A DNA stretch of 35,029 nt, from the NCBI GenBank assembly GCA_013791995.1, contig VMSS01000075.1:1-35029 (forward strand), given 5' to 3'. This DNA comes from Desulfurivibrio sp. (GTDB lineage: Bacteria > Desulfobacterota > Desulfobulbia > Desulfobulbales > Desulfurivibrionaceae). Numbering within the stretch: the first letter of the stretch is position 1; each line of letters starts with the position of its first letter. This document shows positions 1 to 9,728 of the stretch, in pieces. A program made the translations under genes and the position numbers. Below the pieces are notes generated by a model, which was given only the letters and a program-made list of their open reading frames with translations, had not been told where the DNA came from and searched no databases.

Positions 1-582
1 GTGGAGTTTTCTCTGTCTGATGGGCTATGCGGTCAGCCATTGACCCTTGGCCTGGAGCCGGGAGGCTTCTGCCAGGTAAACCTCGGTCAAAATGAAAACT
101 GCATCAGGCTGCTGCTGGAATGGACACGGGAAATGAAGCCCGGAAAGGCGCTGGATCTGTTCTGCGGCATGGGAAATTTTTCCCTTCCTCTGGCCATGCA
201 GGGCTGGGAAGTGACCGGTATGGACATGCAGCGCTCCACCATCCGCAGCGGTGTGCGCAACGCCGCGACAGCCGGCCTTGCCGACCACTGCCAGTTCAGC
301 CAGGAAAGCGCCACCAAGGCGGCCCGGCGTCTGCTCGTCGAAAAGACACCCTTTGACTGCCTTCTGCTAGACCCGCCCCGATCCGGCTGTGCCGAGATCA
401 TTCCGCTGTTGCCCGGCCTCAATGCCAAACAGATCATCTACATCTCCTGCGACCCGGCCACCTTGGCTCGCGATCTGGTTGGCCTCACCAAGACCGGATA
501 CCGGCTGGTCGAAGCTCGCCTGGTAGACATGTTCCCGCAAACCGCACATCAGGAAACCATGGTGCGGCTGGAGCGGGAATAA
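1..582 (+). CDS. rlmD: 23S rRNA (uracil-5-)-methyltransferase RlmD/RumA-like, C-terminal part (5' truncated by window edge)
   Basis: Translation has the SAM-binding motif LDLFCGMGNFSLPLA and the catalytic region LLLDPPRSGC...IIYISCDPATLARDL typical of the TrmA/RumA family; no upstream part in the window. Confidence 0.88.
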   Translation: MEFSLSDGLCGQPLTLGLEPGGFCQVNLGQNENCIRLLLEWTREMKPGKALDLFCGMGNFSLPLAMQGWEVTGMDMQRSTIRSGVRNAATAGLADHCQFSQESATKAARRLLVEKTPFDCLLLDPPRSGCAEIIPLLPGLNAKQIIYISCDPATLARDLVGLTKTGYRLVEARLVDMFPQTAHQETMVRLERE

Positions 583-647
583 AGACGGGGATCGGCCTTT
601 GTTTTGGGGTTGTTCTAGATAACGAGTCAATAAAGTAAGTTGAATGG

Positions 648-1256
648 GTGGAATTGATGGAAAAACAGGTTAGTCGTTGTCCTTGGGTTGATCTTACCAA
701 AAAGGATTACGTAGATTATCACGACAGCGAATGGGGTGTTCCCGTTCACGACGATCGGCGCTTGTTCGAGTTCCTTATCTTGGAAGGTGCCCAGGCAGGG
801 TTGAGTTGGTATACCGTGTTGCGCAAGCGGGAACAGTATCGCCTCGCCTTTGAGCAATTTGACCCGGAAAAGGTGGCGCGATATGACGAGCAGCAGGTGG
901 CATCCCTTCTGGGCAATCCCGGTATTATCCGCAATCGGCTGAAAATACTTGCCGCAATCAATAACGCCCGGAGGTTTCTTGGGATACAGGAGGCATTCGG
1001 CAGTTTCGCTGCCTATATGTGGCGGTTTGTTGATGACAAGCCGATTGTGCATGACATTATTACGTTGAGCGATTACCCGATTACCAGCCCAGAATCAAAT
1101 GCGATGAGCAAGGACCTGCGCCAGAGAGGGTTTAAATTCGTGGGACCCACGATTTGCTATGCCCATATGCAGGCCATTGGAATGGTGAACGATCATACTG
1201 TGGATTGTTTCCGCAGACAGGAGATCATTGCTGGCTATGCTGGGATGAATATCTGA
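648..1256 (+). CDS. tag: DNA-3-methyladenine glycosylase I
   Basis: CPWV...YHDSEWGVPVHDDRRLFEFLILEGAQAGLSW and the C-terminal CYAHMQAIGMVNDHTVDCFR are typical Tag signatures. Confidence 0.95.
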   Translation: MELMEKQVSRCPWVDLTKKDYVDYHDSEWGVPVHDDRRLFEFLILEGAQAGLSWYTVLRKREQYRLAFEQFDPEKVARYDEQQVASLLGNPGIIRNRLKILAAINNARRFLGIQEAFGSFAAYMWRFVDDKPIVHDIITLSDYPITSPESNAMSKDLRQRGFKFVGPTICYAHMQAIGMVNDHTVDCFRRQEIIAGYAGMNI

Positions 1257-1319
1257 GTATTCCGGGAGAGCCAAAGATGGACGTATTTCAGGTTATAAAT
1301 TTCACTGCGCCAAATATTT

Positions 1320-1347
1320 TTTACAGATAAAAATTTTAGATTATAAT
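1320..1347 (+). promoter_or_regulatory. Putative sigma70-type promoter
   Basis: TTTACA (1320-1325), 16 nt spacer, TATAAT (1342-1347), about 50 nt upstream of the ORF at 1400. Confidence 0.45.
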
Positions 1348-1399
1348 CTGAAGAACCTTATTGTCTCCCCTTGAATGTTAACCAGAAAAAAGGAGCCAG

Positions 1400-1675
1400 A
1401 TGAAAGTCCAAATTGAATCAATCTTCCCGTCAAATGAATCACCACGCTACATGTTCGGCAAGAAAGACACTGATGAATATGTGGTGTTTTCCCCAATAGA
1501 TGATGGGTCAGATTTTTGCTTCGATCTAAACGATATCGTTAAATTCGGGAAAGTGTCCCAAGGACCAGTTGAAGCAATAAATCAGACCAAAAACAAAACA
1601 GCCAGGGTTGGCATCCACGATATTTGTATTAGCAAAGATGTAATCAGGGTGCGATATGATCCGCAATTCCCATAA
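1400..1675 (+). CDS. Hypothetical protein (91 aa)
   Basis: Complete ORF with AAAGGAG Shine-Dalgarno upstream of the ATG; no recognised family. Confidence 0.55.
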   Translation: MKVQIESIFPSNESPRYMFGKKDTDEYVVFSPIDDGSDFCFDLNDIVKFGKVSQGPVEAINQTKNKTARVGIHDICISKDVIRVRYDPQFP

Positions 1676-1705
1676 AATCGGCCTGTAGCAACCGAAAATC
1701 ATATA

Positions 1706-2974
1706 TTATTTTTTGCGTTTCCCTTTTGAACCGTGCATGGCGGTAAGCAATTCCAGTACCTGATCCCGGTTATTTTTCGGCTGGTTAAGCAGAAGAACAA
1801 AACTATCCAGCCCGCGCTCCCCAGCAAAATATCCGGCATACCCGTACACCCCGGTCATGGTACCGGATTTGCGCAGACAGTTGTTTTCAAAGGGAAGCAG
1901 CCCGGCATGGGGTTTAAACGCTTCCAGGATGGCGAGCATGCCCTTAGGCGTTACCCTGTTCTCCCGGGAGAGGCCGGAACCTTCCCGGACCACGATATCC
2001 TTTTCTGAAAGCCCGAGTTCGTTGCGGTAAAAAGCGGTCATGGCCCGTTCCCCCTTGTCCCAGGTGGCAGGCCAGCCGTACTGTTTTGCGCCTATGGCAA
2101 GAAAAAGCTGGTTGGCGATGAAGTTGTTGGAATATTTGAGCAGCCCGGTGAGCACCTCGTCCAGGCTCTTGCTCGAGCTATGCTCATAAAGCAGTGTAAG
2201 ACCCGCAGGCACCGGACCTGGGCTAATCGCGCCGGTTACCGGGATCCCTTGTTTTTTCAAGACAGCAGCAAACAATTCCCCAGCATAGCGCAGGCTTTGA
2301 TTGCCCGAGGCCGTTGCGTTGATCCGGTGGCTGCCGGGTTGTATCCCTTGCGCCAGTTCGCGCATCAGCGGAACGATGGGGGTTTGTTCCTCGCCGGAAA
2401 GAACTTTGCCGTCCGCTCCCTTGACGAGGCTGACGGTGTTGAAATTCACCGCCAGGCAGCTGTTTTGGGCATCGTAAGGATTCAGGGTGTTGGTGGCGCC
2501 ATCGGTTCCGTTTCCAAGCAGGCAATCACTGTCATCAACATGGATATTACGGACCGTGAAAACCCCGCGTCCCCGGAGCGCCGTTACAATTCGAGCCACC
2601 TCTTCAGAAACAAGCAGGGGATCAGCCAACCCTCGAATGTAGAGGTCGCGCTCAGGGCTCAGATAAAACCGGGTAATGAAGCGATGATCCTTGCCAAGTA
2701 TCCGGATGGATGCCAAGGCTGTGCCGATTTTTAATACGCTGGCCGGGATGAAGAGGGTGTCTGCATTGCGCTCGTATATGGCGGATCCGTTTGCCGTAAC
2801 GATGAGGCCGCCATTTTCCACGAGATTATCAACGCCCTGACCGCCTCCGGCAAGGGCCAACCCCGGCAGAGCAAGACAGAATCCAAGGCCGAGAAAAAAA
2901 ACGCGCCGCATTCCCCTCGGCTTTCGGAGCAGGGATACGGCGCGCAAGATTGACATGAGCAATGTCCGACTCAA
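1706..2974 (-). CDS. dacB: D-alanyl-D-alanine carboxypeptidase/endopeptidase (PBP4/DacB, S13 family-like)
   Basis: Signal-peptide-like N-terminus; SVLK (SxxK) in [17 protein letters not shown] in [13 protein letters not shown] in [17 protein letters not shown]. Confidence 0.85.
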   Translation of the reverse strand: MSRTLLMSILRAVSLLRKPRGMRRVFFLGLGFCLALPGLALAGGGQGVDNLVENGGLIVTANGSAIYERNADTLFIPASVLKIGTALASIRILGKDHRFITRFYLSPERDLYIRGLADPLLVSEEVARIVTALRGRGVFTVRNIHVDDSDCLLGNGTDGATNTLNPYDAQNSCLAVNFNTVSLVKGADGKVLSGEEQTPIVPLMRELAQGIQPGSHRINATASGNQSLRYAGELFAAVLKKQGIPVTGAISPGPVPAGLTLLYEHSSSKSLDEVLTGLLKYSNNFIANQLFLAIGAKQYGWPATWDKGERAMTAFYRNELGLSEKDIVVREGSGLSRENRVTPKGMLAILEAFKPHAGLLPFENNCLRKSGTMTGVYGYAGYFAGERGLDSFVLLLNQPKNNRDQVLELLTAMHGSKGKRKK

Positions 2975-4314
2975 ATTTTCGGCAGGTGTTTTTTCGCCTC
3001 TGCCACTGCTTCGGCAGGGTACTCGAAGTTCTGCAACTCTCCGGCAAAGAATTTATCGTAGCTGGAGAGGTCAAGATGACCGTGACCGGAAAGGTTAAAG
3101 AGGATGGTCTTCGGCTCCTTCAGGTCTTTTGTGGCCTCGATGATGGCCGCCCGGACAGCGTGACACGACTCCGGCGCCGGAATAATCCCTTCGGTTTGGG
3201 CAAAAAGCACCCCGGCCTCAAAGCATTCCACCTGATGCAAAGACATGGCCTCCATCAAGTTTTCCCGGAGCATGGCGCTGACAATGGGAGACATGCCATG
3301 GTACCGTAAGCCGCCGGCATGGATGCCCGGCGGCATGAAATCATGGCCCAGGGTATACATGTACAAGAGCGGAGTTCGCTCCGAAACATCGCCGAAATCG
3401 TAGGCATAGATGCCCTTGGTCAATGAGGGGCAGGAAGCCGGTTCCACTCCGATCAGCCGGATATTCTTGCCTTCCAGTTTGTCGGGCAGAAAGGGCGCGG
3501 CCAGACCGGCAAAATTGGAACCGCCGCCGCAGCATCCGATCACCACATCCGGGGTCTCGCCGATCAAAGCCAGTTGTTTCTTGGCCTCCAGGCCGATCAC
3601 GGTCTGGTGTAGGCAAACATGGTTAAGGACCGACCCCAGAGCATATTTGGTATCCTCCCGGGAAACCGCGTCTTCCAGAGCCTCGCTGATGGCGATGCCC
3701 AAAGAGCCTGGGCTATTGGGATCTTTGGCAAGGATGGCCCGACCGGTGGGGGTATCCGGACTGGGACTGGCTACGATCTGGGCGCCGTAGGTGTTCATCA
3801 TGGATTTGCGGTATGGTTTCTGGTCATAGGAAACCCGAACCATGTACACCTTGCACTCAAGGCCGAATTTCTGGGTGGCAAAGGCCAGGGCGCTGCCCCA
3901 CTGACCGGCCCCGGTTTCAGTGGCCAACCGCTTGACGCCTTCCCGCTTATTGTAATAGGCTTGAACCACGGCGCTGTTGGTTTTGTGGCTACCGGCCGGA
4001 GAAACACCTTCGTACTTAAAATAGATCTTCGCCTTGGTGCCCAGTTTTTCTTCAAGAAAGTTGGCACGCACCAGCGGGGAAGGGCGCCAGATGGACCAGA
4101 TGTCCTGAATTTCCTCGGGAATATCAATCCAGCGCTTATCGCTCATCTCCTGTTCCAGCAACCCCATGGGGAAGATGGGAGCCATCTGCTCCGGGGTCAA
4201 CGGCTCCTTGGTGGCCGGATTCAAAGGAGGGGGCATGCCGCCGGGCATGTCGGTCATGACGTTGTACCATTGGGTAACGCGATCTTCATCGGGAAGATGG
4301 ATTCTTTTTTTCAT
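2971..4314 (-). CDS. trpB: TrpB2-type tryptophan synthase beta subunit-like (PLP-dependent)
   Basis: [39 protein letters not shown] (PLP lysine region), [17 protein letters not shown]-terminal extension typical of TrpB2. Start placed at [11 protein letters not shown] (4314) instead of the longer ORF start at 4356. Overlaps dacB by 4 nt. Confidence 0.92.
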   Translation of the reverse strand: MKKRIHLPDEDRVTQWYNVMTDMPGGMPPPLNPATKEPLTPEQMAPIFPMGLLEQEMSDKRWIDIPEEIQDIWSIWRPSPLVRANFLEEKLGTKAKIYFKYEGVSPAGSHKTNSAVVQAYYNKREGVKRLATETGAGQWGSALAFATQKFGLECKVYMVRVSYDQKPYRKSMMNTYGAQIVASPSPDTPTGRAILAKDPNSPGSLGIAISEALEDAVSREDTKYALGSVLNHVCLHQTVIGLEAKKQLALIGETPDVVIGCCGGGSNFAGLAAPFLPDKLEGKNIRLIGVEPASCPSLTKGIYAYDFGDVSERTPLLYMYTLGHDFMPPGIHAGGLRYHGMSPIVSAMLRENLMEAMSLHQVECFEAGVLFAQTEGIIPAPESCHAVRAAIIEATKDLKEPKTILFNLSGHGHLDLSSYDKFFAGELQNFEYPAEAVAEAKKHLPKI

Positions 4315-4474
4315 GGTGTTTTCCTTGATTTTGACGAATATTTTGCCAATACTCATTATGTATCGACAGTTTTACAACCAAAGCCCGGCTTTTAAAGAAT
4401 TGTAACTATTTACCCATGAATGGAATTTTTACAAAGTCTTTTTTGTCTTAAAAAACACCAAAAGGAGAAGCAGA

Positions 4475-4969
4475 ATGACCAAAACAGAAAAAAATCTTTG
4501 GGAGGCATTTGCCGGCGAATCACAGGCAAACCGCAAGTATCTTGCCTTTGCCGACAAGGCGGAGAAAGAGGGACACAAACAGGTTGCCAGGCTTTTTCGT
4601 GCTGCGGCCCACGCAGAAACCATCCACGCCCACGCCCATCTGCGGGCTCTGAAAGCCATCGGCGATACAGCCGCTAACCTGAAAGAAGCCATCGGCGGCG
4701 AGACCCATGAATTTCAGGAGATGTATCCGGACATGATTGCCGTTGCCAAGGAAGAAGGCCACAAATCAGCGGAGCGGAGCTTCAGCTATGCCAACGAGGT
4801 GGAAAAGATCCATGCATCGCTGTACCAGAAAGCTCTGGATAGCCTGGGGAGTAAAGAAGAAGCAGACTTTCATGTCTGTTCGGTGTGCGGCTACACCTGC
4901 GAGGGCGAGGCCCCGGAGAAGTGCCCGGTGTGCGGCGCCAGCAAAAAGGCTTTTGACAAGATCGACTAA
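4475..4969 (+). CDS. Rubrerythrin
   Basis: Ferritin-like di-iron domain (FAGESQANRKYLAFADKAEKEG, HAETIHAHAHL) plus C-terminal rubredoxin-like CSVCGYTCEGEAPEKCPVCGA. Confidence 0.95.
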   Translation: MTKTEKNLWEAFAGESQANRKYLAFADKAEKEGHKQVARLFRAAAHAETIHAHAHLRALKAIGDTAANLKEAIGGETHEFQEMYPDMIAVAKEEGHKSAERSFSYANEVEKIHASLYQKALDSLGSKEEADFHVCSVCGYTCEGEAPEKCPVCGASKKAFDKID

Positions 4970-4979
4970 GAAAACTGTA

Positions 4980-5041
4980 CCGTTCGTGGTGAGCTTGTCG
5001 AACCACAAACATCTGCCATTCGACAGGCTCATGGCGAACGG
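4980..5041. repeat. Intergenic inverted repeat pair (CCGTTCGTGGTGAGCTTGTCGAAC / TTCGACAGGCTCATGGCGAACGG type)
   Basis: Arms 4980-5002 and 5017-5041 are imperfect reverse complements; the same unit recurs at 29533-29611. Confidence 0.85.
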
Positions 5042-5053
5042 AGTTAGCGACAG

Positions 5054-6601
5054 TTATTTTTCATAAAAATCAAGGATGCTTTCCACCAGGGACGGAATGG
5101 TGTAGGTCTTGGGCTGCAAATCAATGGCAAGTCCTGCCTTTTCTGCAGTTCTTGCGGTAATCGGGCCGATGGTTGCCACCTTGACCCCTGCCAGCAATGC
5201 ATCACGTTCCGGCCCCAACATTTCAAGAAAATTAGTCACCGTGGACGAACTGGTAAAAGTGACCATGTCGATACCGCCTTCGGCAAGTTCCTGGCGCACC
5301 AGGTCATAATCCTTTGGCCGGACATTCTGATACACCGGCACAACAGAAACCTCGGCTCCGTTCTCTTGGAGAATCTCCGGCAGAACCTCTCGGGCTTTCT
5401 TAGCTCGGGGCAGCAGAACCTTGCAACCCTGCACCCCACGAGCCACCATGCTTGCCGCCAATCCCTCTCCGGTGAATTCCTCGGGCACCAGATCGGCGAT
5501 CAGTCCGTACTCTTTCAAGATGTCTGCGGTTGAGGTGCCAACCACCGCGATCTTCGGTCCAGCAAGGGCTCGGCAATCCATGCCCAACTCAAAGAGCCGG
5601 GTGAAGAAGAAGCGAATGGCGTTGATACTGGTAAAAACCAGCCATTGGTAATCGCCAAGCCGGCTTAATTCCGCATCCAGCGGCTCCCAGCTGTCCGGCG
5701 GAGCAAGAGCGATGGTGGCCCCCTCCACGCAATCGGCGCCCTGATCTTCCAACAAACGGACCAACTCGCTGGCCTGTTCCCGGGTTCGGGTAACGAGGAT
5801 GCGTTTGCCGAACAACGGCCTTTTCTCAAACCAGTTGATGGTGTCGCGCAGTTTGACGACCTCGCCTACCACGATCAGGGCAGGGGGCTTGATTTTTTCT
5901 TTCTTGACCACTTCGGCAATGGTGGCAAGGGTGCCGACCACCGAACGCTGGATAGGGGTGGAGGCCCAGCGTACAACAACCACCGGGGTTTCCGGGTCGC
6001 GTCCATGCTTGATCAGGTTTTCGGTGATAAAGGGAAGATTCTTGATCCCCATGTAAAAAACCAGGGTGCCGATACCGGTGGAAATCTTGTCCCAGGCGAT
6101 ATTGGAGGTTTCCTTGGTTGGATCTTCATGGCCGGTGATAAAGGCCACCGAGGCGGTATAATCCCTGTGGGTGATGGGCACGCCCGCATAGGTGGCGGCG
6201 GCAGTGGCCGAAGTGACGCCGGGCACCACCTCAAAGGCAACGCCGTGTTTGGCCAGTTCTTCGATCTCTTCTCCGCCCCGGCCAAAGATGAAAGGATCGC
6301 CGCCTTTCAGCCGCACCACGATTTTTCCGGCAGAGGCATGATCAACCAGCATCTGGTTGATCTCTTCCTGGGTATGGGCGTGGCACTCACCGCCCTTTTT
6401 TCCGGCGTAGATCAGTTCGGCGTCCTTGGGCACATACTTGAGAAGCTTGGGAGTTGCCAGGTAATCGTATACCAGAACTTCGGCCCGCTTAAGGAGTTCA
6501 AGGCCTTTTACCGTGATCAGGGTGGGGTCGCCGGGACCTGCCCCGATAAGATACACCTTGCCTCTGGAACGTGTCGTTTTTTTAGTATTGTCTTGGTTCA
6601 T
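5054..6601 (-). CDS. Fused uroporphyrinogen-III C-methyltransferase / uroporphyrinogen-III synthase
   Basis: N-terminal SUMT: GKVYLIGAGPGDPTLITVKGLELLKRAEVLVYDYL, VVRLKGGDPFIFGRGGEE, VVPGVTSA; C-terminal HemD domain: KRILVTRTREQASELVRLLE. Start placed at MNQDNTKK (6601), which is preceded by GAGAAG. Confidence 0.93.
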   Translation of the reverse strand: MNQDNTKKTTRSRGKVYLIGAGPGDPTLITVKGLELLKRAEVLVYDYLATPKLLKYVPKDAELIYAGKKGGECHAHTQEEINQMLVDHASAGKIVVRLKGGDPFIFGRGGEEIEELAKHGVAFEVVPGVTSATAAATYAGVPITHRDYTASVAFITGHEDPTKETSNIAWDKISTGIGTLVFYMGIKNLPFITENLIKHGRDPETPVVVVRWASTPIQRSVVGTLATIAEVVKKEKIKPPALIVVGEVVKLRDTINWFEKRPLFGKRILVTRTREQASELVRLLEDQGADCVEGATIALAPPDSWEPLDAELSRLGDYQWLVFTSINAIRFFFTRLFELGMDCRALAGPKIAVVGTSTADILKEYGLIADLVPEEFTGEGLAASMVARGVQGCKVLLPRAKKAREVLPEILQENGAEVSVVPVYQNVRPKDYDLVRQELAEGGIDMVTFTSSSTVTNFLEMLGPERDALLAGVKVATIGPITARTAEKAGLAIDLQPKTYTIPSLVESILDFYEK

Positions 6602-6617
6602 GCTTCTTCTCATTAAC

Positions 6618-6644
6618 AAAAAACCGGCCCGTCAGGCCGGTTTT
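6618..6644 (-). terminator. Rho-independent-like hairpin between hemC and the cobA-hemD fusion
   Basis: On the minus strand AACCGGCC-TGACG-GGCCGGTT followed by TTTT; 8 bp perfect stem. Confidence 0.7.
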
Positions 6645-6677
6645 GGTTCTGGTGCTGCCCGAAGGACAGGCACGTTT

Positions 6678-7616
6678 TTAATGCATCTCGTGGCCGTACA
6701 CTTCGGAAAGAATATCCTTGCCGCCTTCGGCCAGCAATTTTTCCGCCAGCCGTATACCCATTCCCTCGGGATCGGTTGTGTCACCCTGCAAGTCAAGCCG
6801 TACCATTTTATCTCCGGTTACGGAAGCGACCAGACCGGTCATCCGCAGCTTGCCCTCGACGAGCGTGGCAAATCCGGCGATCGGAACCTGACAGCCGCCC
6901 TGAAGCCGATGGAGAAAACCGCGTTCCGCTCGAACCGCCAGGGAGGTTTCCTCATGATCCATAAACATCAAGCCAGCCAGCAGTTCCGAATCGCTCGTAC
7001 GCAATTCGATGCCCACCGCGCCTTGAGCCACGGCAGGCAGCATTTCGTCTTCCGTGAAATACGACTTGGCCCGGTCGCTGAGCGACAAACGATTCAGTCC
7101 GGCGGCAGCGAGAATAATCGCATCATACTGGCCCTCATCGAGTTTGCGCAACCGGGTATCCAGATTACCACGCAGGTCTTCAATGACAAGGTCAGGCCGG
7201 ATATTTGCCAGTTGAGACTTACGCCGCAGGCTGCTGGTCCCAACCTTTGCGCCCTGGGGCAGATCGCGGCAGTTGGCGCATTTGTTCGAGATAAAGGCGT
7301 CAAGCGGGTTTTCCCGCTTGGTGATGATGCCGATGTGCAACCCCTCAGGCAGTTCGGCAGGCACATCTTTCATACTGTGCACCGCGATGTCCACCTCATT
7401 TTTGAGCAGGGCCTCTTCGATTTCCTTAACAAATAACCCCTTGCCGCCCACTTTGGCCAGCGGCACGTCGAGGATCTTGTCGCCCTTGGTGATGATTTTC
7501 ACCAACTCCACCGTGGTTGCCGGATATTGGGCCTCGATCAGCCCTTTGATCCAGTTGGATTGGGTCAGGGCCAGCAAACTTGCCCTGGTGCCGATTCTGA
7601 TAATTTTCTGCATCAA
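6678..7616 (-). CDS. hemC: Hydroxymethylbilane synthase (porphobilinogen deaminase)
   Basis: RIGTRASLLALTQ, VHSMKDVPAELPEGL, GTSSLRRKSQL, and LQGGCQVPIAGFA around the cofactor cysteine. Confidence 0.96.
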   Translation of the reverse strand: MMQKIIRIGTRASLLALTQSNWIKGLIEAQYPATTVELVKIITKGDKILDVPLAKVGGKGLFVKEIEEALLKNEVDIAVHSMKDVPAELPEGLHIGIITKRENPLDAFISNKCANCRDLPQGAKVGTSSLRRKSQLANIRPDLVIEDLRGNLDTRLRKLDEGQYDAIILAAAGLNRLSLSDRAKSYFTEDEMLPAVAQGAVGIELRTSDSELLAGLMFMDHEETSLAVRAERGFLHRLQGGCQVPIAGFATLVEGKLRMTGLVASVTGDKMVRLDLQGDTTDPEGMGIRLAEKLLAEGGKDILSEVYGHEMH

Positions 7617-7659
7617 CTGTTCCCCTGATGTGGTTATCGAACAGAACGTCTACGCTGAT

Positions 7660-7878
7660 TTAATGACAGGTGCTGCAACTTCCGCCTGCACAGCCGGAAC
7701 ATTTGCAGCCGCCCGTGCTTCCGGACCCTCCCTTGGTGCCGGTACGGCTGGCAAAGGTGGACATTTGTTTGATCAACTCGGGGCTGCCGCATTGCGGACA
7801 GGCCGGCTGATCCTTGCCCATGACCAAGGCTTCGAATGCATGACCGCAGGCGCGGCAAACAAAATCATGCAGTGGCAT
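7660..7878 (-). CDS. FmdB-family zinc ribbon regulatory protein
   Basis: MPLHDFVCRACGHAFEALV...CPQCGSPELIKQMSTFASRTG with glycine/cysteine-rich C-terminus. Confidence 0.85.
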   Translation of the reverse strand: MPLHDFVCRACGHAFEALVMGKDQPACPQCGSPELIKQMSTFASRTGTKGGSGSTGGCKCSGCAGGSCSTCH

Positions 7879-7966
7879 GGACGACTCCGTTCTTTATCTT
7901 TTTTCCGCTCATTGCGCAAGATAAGTCATCTGCCGGGCTCATTTTTGATGCCCTCATAAACATGTT

Positions 7967-8042
7967 GTCACCCCGGCGCAGGCCGGGGTCCAGGTAGCTG
8001 AAAGGGCTGAAAACACTGGATTCCGGCTTCCGCCGGAATGAC
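7967..8042. repeat. Intergenic inverted repeat pair (GTCA-CCCCGGC..GCCGGGG-TCCAG / CTGGA-TTCCGGC..GCCGGAA-TGAC type)
   Basis: Arms 7967-7993 and 8016-8042 are imperfect inverted copies, and each arm is itself palindromic. Confidence 0.85.
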
Positions 8043-8094
8043 GGGAAATCGCGGTTTTTCTAATTTTTTTCGAGGGCAACATTTTTCAAAAACA

Positions 8095-9045
8095 TCATTT
8101 TTCGTAGAGTTGGTCGAGCAGGGTCGCGGCAAGAAGCGGGATCAACAACTCATGATGGCCGATGATATTGTATCCCTTGCCGCCGCCCATGGTCGGCCGG
8201 TTCACCACGTTGGTCATGGTCCGGTAATGACGGATAAAATCGAAGTTGGCCGTGGTGAAATTGTTCACTGTGTGCCCCAGATTACGAACCAGAGTCAGGG
8301 CCTTTAAAAAGACCTCGGGCAAAAGCACGGCAGAACCGAAATTGAGATAGGCCCCTCCTTCCAACTCGGCAACCAGAGCGCAAAAGAGCCGAAAATCATG
8401 ATGACTGGTCTGGCCGATGGCCGCGCCATTGGCAGTGGGGTGGATATGGACGATATCCGTACCCATGGCCACATGGACGGTGAGCGGAATATTCAGCCGC
8501 TTGGCCGTGGCCAGCAAACTCATGTTGTTGTAAGGAAAGTTCTGCGCCAACAGATATTCACCTAATGCCTCGCCTAAGCCCAGTCCTTTCTCCGCGCCCT
8601 GGTTGATCCCGGCATTCACCACTTCGCCGGTTTCCTTTGCCGCGCCAAAGGCACCGCTGCCCAGCACATCACCGACTTCTTCCGAGGTGCGTCCCACCAT
8701 GGCGATCTCGGTGTCATGGACGATTCCCGCGCCGTTCAAGGCAATGGCGCTGATAATGCCCCGTTCCATGAGATCGATGAGAATGGGGTTCAAGCCCACC
8801 TTGATCACATGGGCGCCCATGCCGACGATTATGGGACGGTCATTGGCATGACTTGCGGCCAGCCGTCCGACAAGCTTGGGGAAATCCAGACCCAGAAGCT
8901 GTTCCGGCAAAGAGGCGATGAACTCCTTGAGCGTGGAACCGGGCGGTAGCGGCTTGGCGAAGTTATCCACCGTGACCTTACTGTATCGACCATGGATAGA
9001 ATAGGTGTTGAGGCCGGAAAAATCCAAAGGGAGGTATTTTTTCAT
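8095..9045 (-). CDS. Conserved protein of unknown function; possibly deoxyhypusine synthase-like fold
   Basis: 316 aa intact ORF with motif-like blocks GMGAHVIKVGLNPILIDLMERGIISAIALNGAGIVHDTEIAMVG and FGSAVLLPEVFLKA; 17 nt from gmhA, same strand. Fold assignment is a guess. Confidence 0.7.
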   Translation of the reverse strand: MKKYLPLDFSGLNTYSIHGRYSKVTVDNFAKPLPPGSTLKEFIASLPEQLLGLDFPKLVGRLAASHANDRPIIVGMGAHVIKVGLNPILIDLMERGIISAIALNGAGIVHDTEIAMVGRTSEEVGDVLGSGAFGAAKETGEVVNAGINQGAEKGLGLGEALGEYLLAQNFPYNNMSLLATAKRLNIPLTVHVAMGTDIVHIHPTANGAAIGQTSHHDFRLFCALVAELEGGAYLNFGSAVLLPEVFLKALTLVRNLGHTVNNFTTANFDFIRHYRTMTNVVNRPTMGGGKGYNIIGHHELLIPLLAATLLDQLYEK

Positions 9046-9062
9046 GGGAATTATCCAGGGAA

Positions 9063-9647
9063 TCAGGCGGAAACGCCGCGACCGTACAGGGCCTCATCCA
9101 CGATCTGGCAGAGGAGATGCTCCACCCAGACATGCGCTTCCTGGATGGCCGGAGTCACCTGCGAGGGCACGTTGATGGTCAGATCGGCCATGCCGATGAG
9201 CCGGCCGCCATCCTTACCGGTGAGTACTGCGGTTTGCAAGCCAAGACTCTTGGCCGCTTCAACCGCCTTGATGACATTGGGCGAGTTGCCGCTGGTCGAA
9301 ATGCCCAGGGCCAGATCTCCTTCCTTACCAAGAGCCAGAATCTGTTTGCTGAAAATATCATCAAATGAAAAATCATTGCCGATACTGGTGAGGATGGAAC
9401 TGTCCGTGGTCAGAGCAATGGCGGCCAGGGGCGGGCGGTCGATCATGAAGCGGTTGACGAACTCGGCAGCCATATGCTGGGCATCGGCGGCGCTGCCACC
9501 GTTACCGAAAATCATCAACTTATTGCCGCGCTTGATGGTATCGATCATCATTTGGGCCAGCTGTTTTATTTCGGCCAAATGGGTGGCAACCAGCGCTTCC
9601 TTGGCGGCAATGGAGTGTTTCAAACTTTCGCTGATAAGACGGTCCAT
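9063..9647 (-). CDS. gmhA: Sedoheptulose 7-phosphate isomerase / SIS-domain phosphoheptose isomerase
   Basis: GNGGSAADAQHMAAEFVNRF, FSKQI..GKEGDLALGISTSGNSPNVIKA, and C-terminal QEAHVWVEHLLCQIVDEALYG. Start at MDRLISESLKHS (9647) preferred over ORF start 9776. Confidence 0.93.
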   Translation of the reverse strand: MDRLISESLKHSIAAKEALVATHLAEIKQLAQMMIDTIKRGNKLMIFGNGGSAADAQHMAAEFVNRFMIDRPPLAAIALTTDSSILTSIGNDFSFDDIFSKQILALGKEGDLALGISTSGNSPNVIKAVEAAKSLGLQTAVLTGKDGGRLIGMADLTINVPSQVTPAIQEAHVWVEHLLCQIVDEALYGRGVSA

Positions 9648-9728
9648 GGATACCTCTGGGAATAGATGGGAAAAGAGAAAAAAATTTCGTGGAAGATTAG
9701 TATAGAGAAGATTCTTTGTCAACAACCG

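Noticed and set aside
3619-4395. 258 aa plus-strand ORF opposite trpB
   Set aside because: Antisense to a confidently identified TrpB2 gene.
4980-5041. CRISPR-like repeat
   Set aside because: Only two inverted copies, not direct repeats with regular spacers; same for 7967-8042 and 29533-29611.
6513-7436. 307 aa plus-strand ORF opposite hemC
   Set aside because: Antisense to a confidently identified HemC gene.
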